This document shows, piece after piece, positions 37,555-49,560 of a stretch of 62,932 nucleotides of DNA. Under the pieces are notes generated by a model that did no database searches, was not told where the DNA came from, and saw only the letters and a program-made list of their open reading frames with translations. The position numbers were made by a program, and so were the translations under genes. Positions within the stretch are counted from its first letter, which is position 1; each line of letters begins with the position of its first letter. The DNA is from Hirudo medicinalis (taxonomy: Eukaryota > Annelida > Clitellata > Hirudinida > Hirudinidae): the NCBI GenBank assembly GCA_011800805.1, contig MPNW01000393.1, forward strand, positions 9,458 through 72,389, read 5' to 3'.

Positions 37555-38660
37555 TTCCGACCAAAACAATCAAAACAATCAAAATCAACCAAAAATATCA
37601 AAATCAATCTGTCCAATTAAACGAACATCAGCGAACAACTTTTAGAGTCCCCAACACGTTTCGTTATCTCCGCAGGACTACGAAGTTAAGGTTACTTAAA
37701 AAGTTACTTAAGGATACTTAACTAATTGCAACAACAACATAATTGCTCCTCAAATATTCTGTCGCTCTAAATAGCGTTCAATCGAGTCCATACAAATTCC
37801 ATATTGTCCTTCTTCGTGATGAGCAGAGTGGATAAGAAGCAATCAATGGGCTTCTTTCTCCCTGTGGACGGTGACGTGGAAGGACCCCGGTTGCCCCTCA
37901 TTCGTGTTGTCCACTTGTTGACCCACCCTTTGATTTGATCTACTTTCGCTTTGAAGCAACAATTTTTTGCATTCTTCTTCGTCCTCCTTTGATAAATCTT
38001 GATGAGAACAACCCTTTTGAATACTTCACTCTTTTTCAGTTTAGAAGCAATTTTCAGAAGGAGATTGTTTGAAGTCTGACTTTCAAATTTAACCAAAATT
38101 GGTCTCGGTTCTTTACCAACTTTTCTCTCCATTCTGAACACGTCCACAGAAACCTTCAGAAGCTTTAAAATGGCTTCTTTCTCTTGGACAAATTGTCACT
38201 GTCTTCGGACTAGTTGAAGACAACAATGTTGTTCTGTATTTTTAATCTTTCGTTATTCACTTCAATCTGCACTTGCCTCAACAATTGATTTATGAACAGC
38301 TCCAATATCTGAAACCAATGTGTCCAAATTACGTTCGAATAAGTTGGACCATTCCTGTCTTTCCTGTTTATTTTCTTCCAGTTTCTTGATGTAATTCTTG
38401 GTTAATTCGTCCATCTTTTGTCAGATCTTCAATTTGTCTGACTTGTGTTTGGACTACCTCAACTAATACGTACGTTTTCTTGAGAGCATTCTTTACTTCA
38501 TTCAACTCTTTTATCACTTCTTCCGATTCCTTTGTATTGCTTCGTATTTATGTTAATTTCTTAAGGCTCCTCATTTTCTTTCAAGCAACACTCACATAAA
38601 CGAGAAGTTCGGCCTCCGAATTTTTCATTTGCGACCTCTTCCTTGTTTCTCGGCCTCGGC
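37555..38660 (-). pseudogene. remnant of LINE ORF1-like protein, copy 2
   Basis: Same order as the copy at 24266-25260, on the same strand: LCECCLKENEEP near 38590, degenerate coiled coil (38200-38560), then RPILVKFESQTSNN...KLKKSEVFKRVVLI and KKNAKNC (37990-38115), then the shared 3' block with GTGTTGGGGACTC (37645-37660). A hexanucleotide array (38662-38725) interrupts its 5' end. The two copies lie about 13 kb apart and have diverged, so both are old. Confidence 0.5.
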
Positions 38661-38661
38661 A

Positions 38662-38725
38662 CATTAACATTAACATTAACATTAACATTAACATTAACAT
38701 TAACATTAACATTAACATTAACATT
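38662..38725 (+). repeat. (ATTAAC)n hexanucleotide array
   Basis: About 10.5 perfect copies of a 6-bp unit at the 5' end of the LINE ORF1 remnant. It reads as an Asn-Val run on the minus strand and keeps the frame open. Confidence 0.95.
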
Positions 38726-39251
38726 AGTTGAGAAATCTAAATTTCTGGAAATGTCCTCCAAACAAAGTACAACTTAGTTTTATGCTCAAAATTTCTTCAA
38801 TTTGCTTTTGAAAAGGATTTTACATCGAATTTGAGGAATAGCTGCGAGACCTGTATACACGAGCAAAAACTAATAAATCATCAAAACTAATAAATATTAT
38901 TATTAGTACAATTAATATTTTATTGTTAATTATACATAATTACTTAATTGTTATATCAAAATGATAATAATAACAGTTACTTGATTCAGTATTGTAAAGA
39001 TGAAATACATTCCATGAGATGAGCAATTGTCAAAATCAATTTGAAATTAATAAATTTAATAATTTTGCAAATATTTCTTATAATTAGTAAATATTTATGT
39101 TCCACAAATAAACTAATTAATGTCCTCGAGTGAATGAATTTCGTGTCTTCAGCCAATAAGGAGACGTAAGTTGCATGTTGGTTCGGGAATCAATGCAGCA
39201 TGCATTGTGCAGGATTTCCTCACAATGAGGTTTCCTTCCTAATCAGGGGTT

Positions 39252-39680
39252 AATTCGCCATTCATTCACAATTCATCACTCATTCACAATTGACCATTCT
39301 TTCACAATTCACCTTTAATTCACAATTGATCATTCATTCACAATTCACCATTCATTCGCTAAGTGCTTAATTTCAACCTTCATATTTTCACTAAATTTCC
39401 AAATATTTCCTCCACAATGTTTCGACCCTCCACAATTTTCCTTGGGTGAAGTTAATTTTGGGCATGATGCGCTGCCGCAGTAAATAGGGTCGGGTCACAG
39501 GGTCATTGGTTGCTGTGGTGACTTATGGTTGACAAGCTCAAGAAGGGATTATACAGGTCTTTAATGGGGTCGGTAAGTCACATCAACGTCATCATCACCA
39601 CCATCATCATAATCATCATCATCGTCGTCATCATCATCATCATCGTCGTCGTCGTCATCGTCATCTCCAACATCGTCGTC
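39252..39680. repeat. minisatellite and ATC/GTC microsatellite
   Basis: 39252-39358 holds irregular copies of CATTCATTCACAATT-type units. 39590-39680 is an ATC array with GTC interruptions. Confidence 0.8.
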
Positions 39681-40016
39681 GTCTTCACTGCTTCTCGACG
39701 ATCATTATCAGTTCGTAGCACCATTTGTTGAGTCGGCCTCAAATAGAATCACTTGGCAGATAAGAACCTCCAACGTCTCACATTTAACTCCTTAATTTTC
39801 ACTTTCAACTCTGAAATACTTTTCAGTTAACAACTAAAACAATTTCTTGCTGGTGTTGTTCGGTTGTTTTGTTATCGGTTGTATAAGTTGTTGTTGACAT
39901 TGTTTGTATATGTCGTCGTCTTCATTGTTTGCATATGTTGTTGCTGACATTGGTTGTGTATGTCATCGTCGTCATTGTTTGTGTATGTCGTTGTCGTCAT
40001 TGCTCGCATGTTACAG

Positions 40017-41805
40017 TGTTGGCGAGCACTTGTTCAAGAACAATCGTCCACTTTCAGAGACATACGATTTCATGACCAGCCAATCATGTTCCACGACCAG
40101 GGATTGCCCTGAAAGCAAGAACTACATTTGTCTCCACGTCTACGAGGGCTGCCACAGGGGATACTGTGCATGTCACCCCCACAACTCCACCAACGACAAA
40201 TCAGGAAACTGCGTCCCCCGTAGGTAGATATTTGGTGATATTCGGTTCATTAGATATTTGGCGATATTCGGTTTATTAGATATTTGGTGCTTTTTGCACA
40301 CTTGAATCTGAATGTACTGAATATCTGAATGATGTAACAGCTAAAACAAACAAATGTAAAAATCATGCAGGTCATAGCAGCAGCAACATCAATAATAAAA
40401 AATATATTTGGTAATTAAAATAAATTTAAGATCATAATTATTTTTAAATTGTTAATAAACATTTATAATCAGCAACTATTTTAACAACAACAACAACAAC
40501 AATCGAAACCAGGACATTTAAAACATTTCCAAATAAAGTGGTTTCATTCACTAAAAAGTCGATTTAAATAATTAATGATTGATAACAATAACAATGTTAT
40601 AATCTCATAATTTCATAATGTCGTGATGCTATAATGTTTTAAATCATAATGTTTTAAGATCACAATGTTGTAATGTCATATTGTTATAATGTCGTAATGA
40701 TATTACGTTACATTTAGTTCAATCAAGCATTCTGTTTGTATTTCTGCTCAATTTATTAATAGCCAGGATATTTTAATGTTGTTCTATAAATAACATCGAA
40801 ATTAATTGCCAAACTCGGGAGCACAAACACTCAGGTGATGACAAGTGGTTCCACTGAGTAAATATTGGTGATTAAAAATTATGATTGAAAATTATCGATG
40901 AAGATGGTGATTGAAAGTGGTGATTGAAGGTGGTGATTGAAAGTGGTGCTTGAGGGTGGTGATTGAAGGTGGTGATTGAAGGTGGTGATTGAAAGTGGTG
41001 GTTGTAGGTGGTGATTGAAAGTGGTGGTTGAAGGTGGTGGTTGTAGGTGGTGATCAAATTGTAGTAAAAAATAAAAGAAATGTTGGAACTCCTCACCACC
41101 CAGGTTCAATCATCACGTGTTCAACTCGTAATCACTTCCAGGTGTCGAGTGGAAGAATGGAGAATAATCACATCTGTTTGCTGACAAACATTCAAGATGA
41201 TGATGATGATAATGGTGATGACGATGATGATGATGATGACGATGATGATGGTGATGACGACGACGACGGTGATGATGATGATGATGATGATGATGATGGT
41301 GATGATAGCTGAGTTAACATTTTACTTAAAAGTGCTTTGTAACTGGAGATGGTTTTACACGTAAAATGTAAGACTCAGCGAAACTGTGGAGATTTACCGG
41401 ATGCACTACGCTCGATTGTGACTCTTTTTCCTCGTGGAATTTGCTGGAAGGAGTTTCATTCTCCAGTGCAATCCTTAATGGGAACAATATTTATACAACT
41501 GCTCACACGTCATCATCGACCATCATTATCTCCACCACAACCATGCTCATCATCACCATCACCATCATCACCATCACCATCATCACCATCATCATCACCA
41601 TCACCACCATCACCATCATCATCATCATCACCATCATCATCGTCGTTGTCGTCATCATCATTATCATCATCATTACCACCAAATTGAAATAAATATGAAA
41701 ATATTTTAAAAACCAGCCTCATATGATGTTGTCATTCATTTACTGAAACGTGCAATTAAAATATATTTTAATGATTTACATTCCCATAATTCGTTTGTTA
41801 TTACA

Positions 41806-41847
<42 letters not shown>

Positions 41848-42466
41848 GTGATTATTATTAAAATGTTAATTAAAATTATAAATTTCATGTGGTTTATTTC
41901 ACTTTTAACCCCCTAAAATAATTTCAGTGGAAAATGATTCTTAAAAAACCGATGAAACTCTTCGAAAACAGGTGGAAATATTTGGGAATATTTTGAAATA
42001 TTTTGAAATATTTGGGAATATTTCAGACGTCTCAGATGCACTCAAGCGAAAACAATTTTTTAAGTTCTAAGCTATAAGAAGAATAGCATTTAGTAGCTTT
42101 ATAAGAATTCATTTGGAGATGCTGGTTGTTGGTTGCCCTCTTTATTGATTGGTGATTGAAGGAATGGTTGCTCGAGTGAATGTTGGATTGGTTGGTTGAG
42201 TGAATGATTGGTTGGTTGGTTGAATGAATGTATGATTGATTAGTTGATAAATTAGTAATTGCATTAATTAACAAAGATTGACTGAATAAGTAGGTCATGA
42301 GGATTCGGTTGCTCATCAATTAATCATAATTAGTCCGAAAATTATTACTTAAAGTTGCCAAGTTTGTTTCATCTTTATCACCTCAGCTAACATGCCATCA
42401 TTATTAATCTCCTCCTCTTCCTCCTCCTCCTCCTCCTCCTCTTCCTCCTCTTCCTCCTCCTCCTCC

Positions 42467-42498
<32 letters not shown>

Positions 42499-45400
42499 TT
42501 CCTCCTCATCATCATCATCATCGTCATCGTCATAGTCATCAACATGCAGTTGATTTACGTATGACACATGAATCGATCATGATTTGAGGTCTTGTTGGAT
42601 ATTTCCCTTCATGAATATTTAATGCGGGGCGTGTCAGATTTTGTGTTGCTGTTGTTGTTGTTGTTGTCGTCGTCGTCGTTGTTGTCGTTGTTGTAGGAAA
42701 ATCACCTCAGTTTTAAGAGCAATCAATATCATCATCATCATCACCATCACCATCATCATCACCATCATCATCATCATCATCATCATCGTTTTTAGGCGCC
42801 TCTGACGCTTTGCACATGGCGCCTTACAAATTAACTATCATAATCGCCATCGCCATCAAAATTACGTTTTTAATTTATAATAAATAATAGTTAACTTATG
42901 CGACACCACGTGCAAGAATTAATGCTGTAACTAATAATAACATTGATTATGTTGAATAATATAACTAATAACAACAGTAATATTCGTCATCATCATCATC
43001 ACCAACAACAACAACATCATCGTCGTCGTCATCATCATCATCATCATGGTTGAGCCCCTTTCTTCTTCCAGTGGAGCAATTTCTGTCTGCCAGAGATAAG
43101 CCGCTTCGGATGGATTGGCTTCCATGAGAAATGATTTTTATGCCCTACAATTATTTAACTATTTCAATGCTTAAACTTTGCGCATTACGTCTTCAAAAAC
43201 TGTTCGTGGTTTTTTACTCTTTTTACATATTTGTATAATAATAATAATAATAATGCATAATTACAAGTTAAGTGCTTAATTTTATTTTTTATTTTTATTT
43301 ATTTCAACCAAAAAGAGTGTCACGAATGACCACTACCGCAAATTGCAGTCAGTTAGTTTGCAGTGGTGCAGAAAAAACTTGGAATCATTTAATTGTTAGA
43401 TATTTGTTGAGATCGATGGTAGATAAGCAAGCTTGGAACCTAGTCTGGGTTCACGAGCCGATGATATCTGGGGCAGAGAGTTCCAGGGTTTCACGATTCG
43501 ATTGACGAAGGAATGGAGCCTGTAGTGGAGCATTTTTCTTGACGTAGACGGAAGGTATGACCACATATGACCACGTATGACCACGTCTGACCACATATGA
43601 CCACGTCTGACCACGTATGACCACGTATGACCGCGTGTGCGAAATGATATGAAAACGGGGAATTTCGGAATGATGCAGTGAGTGAGGCTGTGTACTGTTT
43701 TGTTGCAGAGGCATAAATCGTGGATGAGGCGTCGATGTTCGAGGATCTTGAGTCCGAGTTTCTGGAGTCTGCTCCTGTAAGGTGGTGTTGGCAATCCTTT
43801 TGGAATGGTTTTTGTGAAAAATATTTGGACACGTTCAACCTTCGTTATGAGCTGCTTGCTATGGGCGCTCCGGACTGGGGAAGCATATTCAAGGATCGAA
43901 CAATATTCAAGGATTGGCCGAACAATAGGTGCAATAAGCTCTGGTCAATATTCTCTTTATCTCTTGAGCGAAAGGATTTGAGAATTAGACATATTCTGAT
44001 AAAGGCCTTGTGAATGATATTGTTGATATTGTCTTTAAAAGTGAATTTACTGAATTTACTGAATTTACAACGAGGACACCAAGGTCACGGATGTTATCTG
44101 TGGAGGATAAGGGTGAGAAAATTGTGCATTTGTTGGGCGGGGTGTTGTCCCTCGTTCTCTTGATAGAATGTAAAGGCATTTGTCTGGGTTAATTGCAATT
44201 GTCATTTTTCATTCCATAAGACCAACCTGTCAATAGCAGTTTGTAGGGGAGATGATGATGCTGAGTAGAGCTTGATGGCATCTGCGAATAATTTATTTAT
44301 TTTTTTAATCTGTAAATACGTCCACAATATCATTTACGTAAATAAGGAAAAGTGTAGGGCCCAGCACACTCCCTTGAGGTATCACATCTCCATTTTTGGA
44401 CAATTGGCCATTAACCTTGACGGCTTGAGTTCTATTTGAAAGGAACGCCCTTATCCAGGAAAACAGGTTGTCCGAAATGCCATAAGCCTGAAGTTTCACC
44501 AGTAATATTTGGTGAGACATTGAGTCGAAGACCTTTTTGAAATCAAAGAATGTGATGTCAGTGCCCTGGTGAAGTTGCATTGCAGTTGACCAGTCATTGG
44601 TACACTCAATTAGGTTTGTACATGTTGACCTCATATTCAGAAAGCCATGTTGATCAGGAGATATGAGGTTGTTTGCCTAAAGGTAATTCAGAATGTCTTT
44701 ATTGATCACTCGTTCCTTTGCACGACAACAAGAAGACGTGAGTGATATTGGTCTGTAATTTCCAGGATCAGATGTGGAACCTTTTTTATGGATAGGAGTG
44801 ATATAAGCTGAGCTCCAATCAATGTGTATCTCATGCACATTGAAAGAGAAGTTGAAAACATGGTGGAGTGGTAAGGAGAGTCTTTTTCTAAGGAAACTAT
44901 TTGTAATACCATCAGGTCCAGATGAGAAAGAGGTTTTGAGATTTCGAAGTGTCTGATAAAAGCGATCAGGAGTGAAAATGATTTGTTCAAGTTTTTTGCT
45001 GATGCAAGGAGGCATGGAGCAGTTTGAGCCATCACCAGCGATGAATACACAACGGAAGTAATTGTTGTAATTAATTATAAAGAAGTTATTATTATGTACG
45101 TAATTACACAAATATTTGTTATTAATACCGTTGAAATCATTAAATTTTAAATGTCAGTATTTGCAATTTCATAAATTCATCCAAAAATATTTTTAATTTT
45201 GTTGTTTTGTTTTTTTGTTATTTTTCAATTTCGACTGCAAATATTACTCACAGAGAGTCTGAGATGAGTCATAAAATTCTAACGTTCTACAAGTTGTCTG
45301 CTTCCACTCTCCTTTATGGATTTGCATGTTGTTAACATTGTTGGTGTGAGACATTATTATTGCATGAATATTACTGCAACAACATAAATATTGTTGTTGT

Positions 45401-45562
45401 GAGATATTATTATTGCACGAATATTACTGCAACAACGTAAAACAAAACATTATTTTGTGAAAAACAAACTGTAATTTGCTTATAAAAAATCACTTGATAC
45501 TCGCAGAAAACTCGCGGTAACTTATGTATTAATTTGACATAAATTATTTATTATTATTATTA

Positions 45563-45600
<38 letters not shown>

Positions 45601-46712
45601 AATCAAACCAACTTAGCACAACATAAATTGAATAATAAAACTGTACCAACTATGTAACATGAATATTAAAAATGAAAATTTACCAATTTAACAATTACGT
45701 AATTAACAGGGACGTGTTTTCACAAAACTCTCAACCTTGTGAGAACATTTTTCAAACAAAAAAACACGAAAGACACAAATTCTGCAAAAAACTTCAATAA
45801 AAGTGTTGCTCAACTTTGTATGAAACTGTGTGGAAGAAGTTGCTTGTTGTATCAAACATGTTAAACATGTATCAAACATGTTAAACATGTATCAAACATA
45901 TTAAACATGTATCAAACATATTAAACATGTATCAAACATGTTAAACAAATCAAACATCTTTTACTTGGAAAGACCATCCGAATGGATTCAAAAAATGAAC
46001 GAATGCAAAATAATGAGGGTCAGTCTGATTTCGGAAGCTTGTGCTTCCTCAAGATTGACCCTCGAGTTGTTTTATTTTAGTTTCTTTATGGTTTTAATGT
46101 TTGTGCTTAATGTATTTTAATGTTTGTTTTTGAGGTATTTTTTGTTTGCAAACAAGACAAAGAAGAATAATTCACACGTATTAAAACGTATGAAAGCATG
46201 GATTATTTGGAACATCGTTTAATTCGATGAAAGAATTGAGTCAATAAAATGCTTGTACGTCAATATTAAATTACAATATTACAATAATAATAATAATACT
46301 ATTATTAGTATTATGGATAATAATATAATAATAATATAATTTAATAATAATAATAATTATTATTATTATAATTATTATTAGTATTATGGAAGTGGATTTT
46401 CACATCAAGTAATTTTTAACTTGGCTACAATAACCTTTAATTCGTTTTCATTGCCAGGATTCTATTTAGAAGAAGGTATTCTGATTTTAAATGTTTTATT
46501 TTTAATTTATTTTATTTGTAATTTAAACAGTTATCACAACACTCGATTAATAAGTGCGATGTAATAATAATGATAATGAAAATTACGACAACGATAACGG
46601 TGGTGACGACGACGATAACAACAACAACGACGACAACGACGACGACGACAACAACGACAACAACATGTTAACATATTAATAATAATAATACTATTACTAC
46701 TACTACTACTAC

Positions 46713-46744
<32 letters not shown>

Positions 46745-48012
46745 ATCGTTATGTATCATAATTTAACATTCTTTGAATGCTCAAATATTAAATTAAACCT
46801 CATTAATATTTAATGAATCTCATTAATATTTAATCAATCTCATTAATATTTAATGAATCTCATTAATATTTAATCAATCTCATTAATATTTAATCAATCT
46901 CATTAATATTTAATCAATCTCATTATTAAATTTATTAGACCGAGTTAATTAGGCTCTACTCGTGGAAGTTTGAATTGATTTCAACCTGATTTAAAATAAT
47001 TATTTTCATTGATTTCTGAGGAATTCATTCATTCACTTCAATTTGACTTTGTGTTTGCAATAAACTGGCTCGACGTGTTTAAAGAATAGTGTTACACACG
47101 AATTACATGTAATATCCTCATTTATAAAATAACGTTATACGTGAATTACGTGTAATACTCATCCTCAAAAACTCATATTGATCATTCATAATGTTAATCT
47201 TTTTGTTCAATTCAACTTCATTCAACATTTGAAAACATTTGAAAGTTGTGATAAATGATTTCTCACAGACAATAACAAATAACAATTTGGTTGTTATGAT
47301 GTCATGTTTTGGCGAATGTTGTGAGTCGATAATGATCAGTTGTGAATTAAAACCAGGTGTTTGTGCACGAAATAATCACTCACTGGTCCATTAGTTCTTC
47401 CGAAAATTCCTTGCATTACAAAAGGCTTATATTTCTATGCAACCCTTTCACGAAAGATTTACAGCTTAATTTAGGAACAATAAACAACAGACGGGGATGC
47501 TTAATTAACTGTTTATATTAATCAATTGTTTATATTTAAATTTCACGGATATTTTGTTTTGATAACTTAACATTAGTAATCTTACTTTCACTCAATCAAG
47601 TACTTCATTGGGGAGATATCTGCGGACCAGGATGGGGTGAATGCAGAAGACCCATGACCTGCGAGGGGGGCAGATGCAGGTGCCCTCAGGGTCACCACAT
47701 GTTAAAGGATGGGAGGCACTGTCTGGAAAAAACTGCTCGATTGGTTGGGCAGAGATGTTTACATCACGAAGGAAGACATCGCAAATGCTACCGGGAAACA
47801 ACAGATTGTAATGACTTGTTTATCATAATTAATTGATTTATTTATTATGATAATTAGCCAGGATGGTAATAGTGAATATTTTATCATTTAGCTACTGGGT
47901 TCACTCAAAATGACGTCACATGTTCAAGTACAACAGGTACTTGTGTGTGCAATGAAGGCTTTAAAACGCAAGGACATCAGTGCCTTACAAGTGAGCAATT
48001 GACTATAGTAAC

Positions 48013-48080
<68 letters not shown>

Positions 48081-49560
48081 CAACAACAACGATAATAATA
48101 ATAATNTATATATATAATTCATTATTATTATTATCTTATTATTATTATTATTTATTATTGTTAATATTATTATTATTATTATTATTGTATAATTGTGAAA
48201 AATGGTATCGTAATTCATCAACATCAGGACGTTTGGGTGATCAGGGGTGTCGAACCTCCATCACTGTGAGGGGGGGCTGTTTGCAGCGATGGGAGGTGCG
48301 TTTGTCCAACTGGATACACGCCTGATGATCATTTCTACAAGTGCCTCCGAATAAATGGTTAATAATTGTTCATAATTAATATTTTATAATTATTGTGCTA
48401 AAAGTATATAAGTCATACGACTGCATCACGAAGCTAAGAAATCAAGTGCAGAGGAATGAAGTGTGGTTACTCTATTTCAACAAGTAATCATTAATGTTCG
48501 CTATTAATGTTTATAATTACGAATAATTATTAACCTAATTAAGCATAAAAAGAAAGTGAAATTTGTTATTTCGAATTTCTCCGAGCAACAACTGAAACAC
48601 GAAAACTCCTTCTTAATTCCATCTTCCCATTTTTCCAGCTGAGAAGAACGTAGAACTTGGAGGCAGTTGTGACGAAGTTAACGAGAACAGGTACTGCGCA
48701 CCTGGATTCGTGTGCTACAGGTGTGCAGAAGAGATACAAGACAAGTGCATTAGATGTAAGACAACCACTTAAGTTTTAAAGAAGAGATTATTTATTGATG
48801 AGAATTTAAAACGAGATGTCACCTGAATGTCATCTTCTTCATTGGGGAGGAGCGCTATATAAATGGTTAACAAAAACCTATGATGGTATGCATAAGGCGC
48901 TATAAAAATGAAGTACATTCACATTTACATTTAGAAATTAATATAGGTAATACAGGTAACATGCGATATTGATGAATCACGCTGCTAACTTCTGGTGTTC
49001 TTACGTTGATAGCTCTCTGTGGCACAGACATTTGAAATAAATCTTTTGCAATGCACCGCTCAATATTTTCGTTTGAATGCCCTGCTAAACTGAGATCGCC
49101 ATTTGCAAGATTGTTTTTCAACCTTCTTCTTGCAGTGTTTACACATAAATTTACGTTCCAATAAGCAGAATTAATAATTAATTAATAAGTCCGGCGCTAA
49201 TTATAGTTTATAATTATATATTATAATTTATAATTATATATTATAATTTATAATTATATATTCATAATCATATTTTTGTCATTTATATTCTTAAACGACT
49301 AAAAATCTTTTCGACAAATCACTTGTTATTGTAATGAAGCATTAGCTTCCTATTGAAGATTTCACATTAAACAACAATAATAACATTATTTACAAATAAT
49401 AATAATAATAAATTATAAATTATTTCTTTCAGTCCTTCTCAGTTCGGAGTATGGAATTTCCACATCCCAAGTGATGTCCGCAAACATCCTCGTCGTCGTC
49501 GTCGTCGTCCTGGTTGAAAAATTATTGTCACCGATGTTATGCTTATTAGTCGTATCTTGA
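40017..49560 (+). CDS. cysteine-rich EB/EGF-like module protein, probably surface-anchored (5' end missing)
   Basis: Six exons with agreeing phases: 40017-40219, 47601 to about 47809, 47892-47990, 48271-48357, 48639-48755, 49433-49560 (stop TGA). They encode repeated C-C-C-C.C-G-C modules of EB/EGF type: SCSTTRDC...CHRGYCACHP, CGPGWGECRRPMTCEGGRCRCPQGH, CSSTTGTCVCNEGF, VCSDGRCVCPTGY, and SCDEVNENRYCAPGFVCYRC. The C-terminus is hydrophobic (NILVVVVVVLVEKLLSPMLC) and ends four residues after LLVV, which suits a GPI-attachment signal or membrane anchor. The Val run is encoded by six GTC triplets. Exon 4 is placed after CTGTGAG because the upstream frames there are closed; a one-base error in its G-run is the alternative. 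Intron 1 is 7.4 kb and holds a LINE. The N-terminal exon and signal peptide are not identified. The function is unknown beyond an extracellular location. Confidence 0.72.
40905..41052 (+). repeat. 13-bp minisatellite (GGTGGTGATTGAA)n
   Basis: About eleven imperfect head-to-tail copies with A/G and GATT/GGTT variants, within the large EB-gene intron. Confidence 0.85.
41195..41850. repeat. GAT (41195-41305), ATC (41505-41680) and ATG (41803-41848) arrays
   Basis: Opposed GAT-type and ATC-type arrays about 200 bp apart, then a clean (ATG)n. They are in the EB-gene intron. Confidence 0.9.
42409..42508 (+). repeat. 100-bp pure polypyrimidine (CTC/TTC) tract
   Basis: An uninterrupted C/T strand made of CTC and TTC triplets, followed at once by ATC triplets. 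Long homopurine-homopyrimidine mirror-like tracts can form triplex (H-DNA). Confidence 0.9.
42795..42830 (-). repeat. copy of the GCGCC-hairpin repeat (core only)
   Basis: The inverse of GGCGCCATGTGCAAAGCGTC followed by AGAGGCGCC, i.e. the hairpin core of the family seen at 13350 and 58297. Confidence 0.6.
43390..45115 (-). mobile_element. CR1/Jockey-type LINE reverse-transcriptase remnant
   Basis: Minus-strand frames read the polymerase in order. First come the fingers (SFSSGPDGITNSFLRKRL, PIHKKG, GNYRPISLTS; 44677-45111), then DQHGFLN, motif A FFDFKKVFDSMSH (about 44515-44553), and the GDVIPQGSVLGPTLFLIYVNDI block (44330-44400). Motif C reads LFADAIKLY instead of the usual FADD (GCC at 44277-44279), so a catalytic aspartate is lost. 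The tail RIVKPWNSLP is at 43468-43503. Frameshifts, an A-rich insertion between the 44305 stop and motif C, and a 10-bp tandem array (43555-43637) break the frame. It is 5'-truncated (no endonuclease) and dead. It sits in the 7.4-kb EB-gene intron, antisense to the gene. Confidence 0.85.
43555..43637 (+). repeat. 10-bp tandem array (TATGACCACG)n inside the LINE
   Basis: Eight near-perfect units with CATA/CGTA/CGTC variants, expanded inside the LINE C-terminal region. Confidence 0.9.
45851..45947 (+). repeat. 20-bp minisatellite
   Basis: About five copies of ATCAAACATGTTAAACATGT. The unit is itself partly palindromic (ACATGT). Confidence 0.9.
46560..46745. repeat. ACG/AAC/ACT/AAT compound microsatellite
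   Basis: GACGACAACAAC-type triplets, then ACT and AAT runs. Confidence 0.85.
46801..46925 (+). repeat. 20-bp minisatellite, six copies
   Basis: Unit CATTAATATTTAATCAATCT, with alternating C/G at one site; nearly perfect. Confidence 0.95.
48013..48187. repeat. (AAT)n ... (TTA)n inverted pair around an N
   Basis: (AAT)n at 48013-48075 and (TTA)n at 48119-48187 are complementary and could form a hairpin of about 60 bp. The single N at 48106 lies in the loop, so the assembly is uncertain here. It is an intron of the EB gene. Confidence 0.85.
48841..48925 (-). repeat. copy of the GCGCC-hairpin repeat
   Basis: On the minus strand it reads TTTTATAGCGCCTTATGCAT ... GTTAACCATTTATATAGCGC, matching the family at 58297-58480. 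It is an intron of the EB gene. Confidence 0.6.
49201..49262. repeat. AT-rich tandem repeat (TTTATAATTATATATTATAA-like)
   Basis: Three copies of a unit of about 20 bp, itself palindromic, in the last EB-gene intron. Confidence 0.8.

Larger units (their letters stand above)
32598..40016. other. gene-poor stretch between RAD6 and the EB-type gene
   Basis: It holds the RAD6 3' UTR, AAT/GAT arrays (34645-34860), CA repeats (34935-34962), GTT (35036-35120), GTGA (35252-35290), CAG/CAA (35738-35838), GAT/GACGGTGAG arrays (35950-36215), GTGAAT (36431-36452), the second LINE ORF1 remnant (37555-38660), a cattcattcacaatt-type minisatellite (39252-39358) and ATC/GTC (39590-39680). One possible signal-peptide exon is at 37178-37223. 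Confidence 0.6.

Noticed and set aside
38662..38725. Telomere-like repeat
   Set aside because: The ATTAAC unit is not the animal TTAGGG or a known variant, and it sits inside a transposon remnant.
39525..39555. Possible first EB exon starting MVDKLKKGLY
   Set aside because: The phase fits exon 40017, but there is no signal peptide, the donor (GTCTTT) is weak and the upstream context is unsupportive.
43720..44013. 97-codon plus-strand frame
   Set aside because: Antisense to the LINE C-terminal region, which has the recognisable reading on the minus strand.
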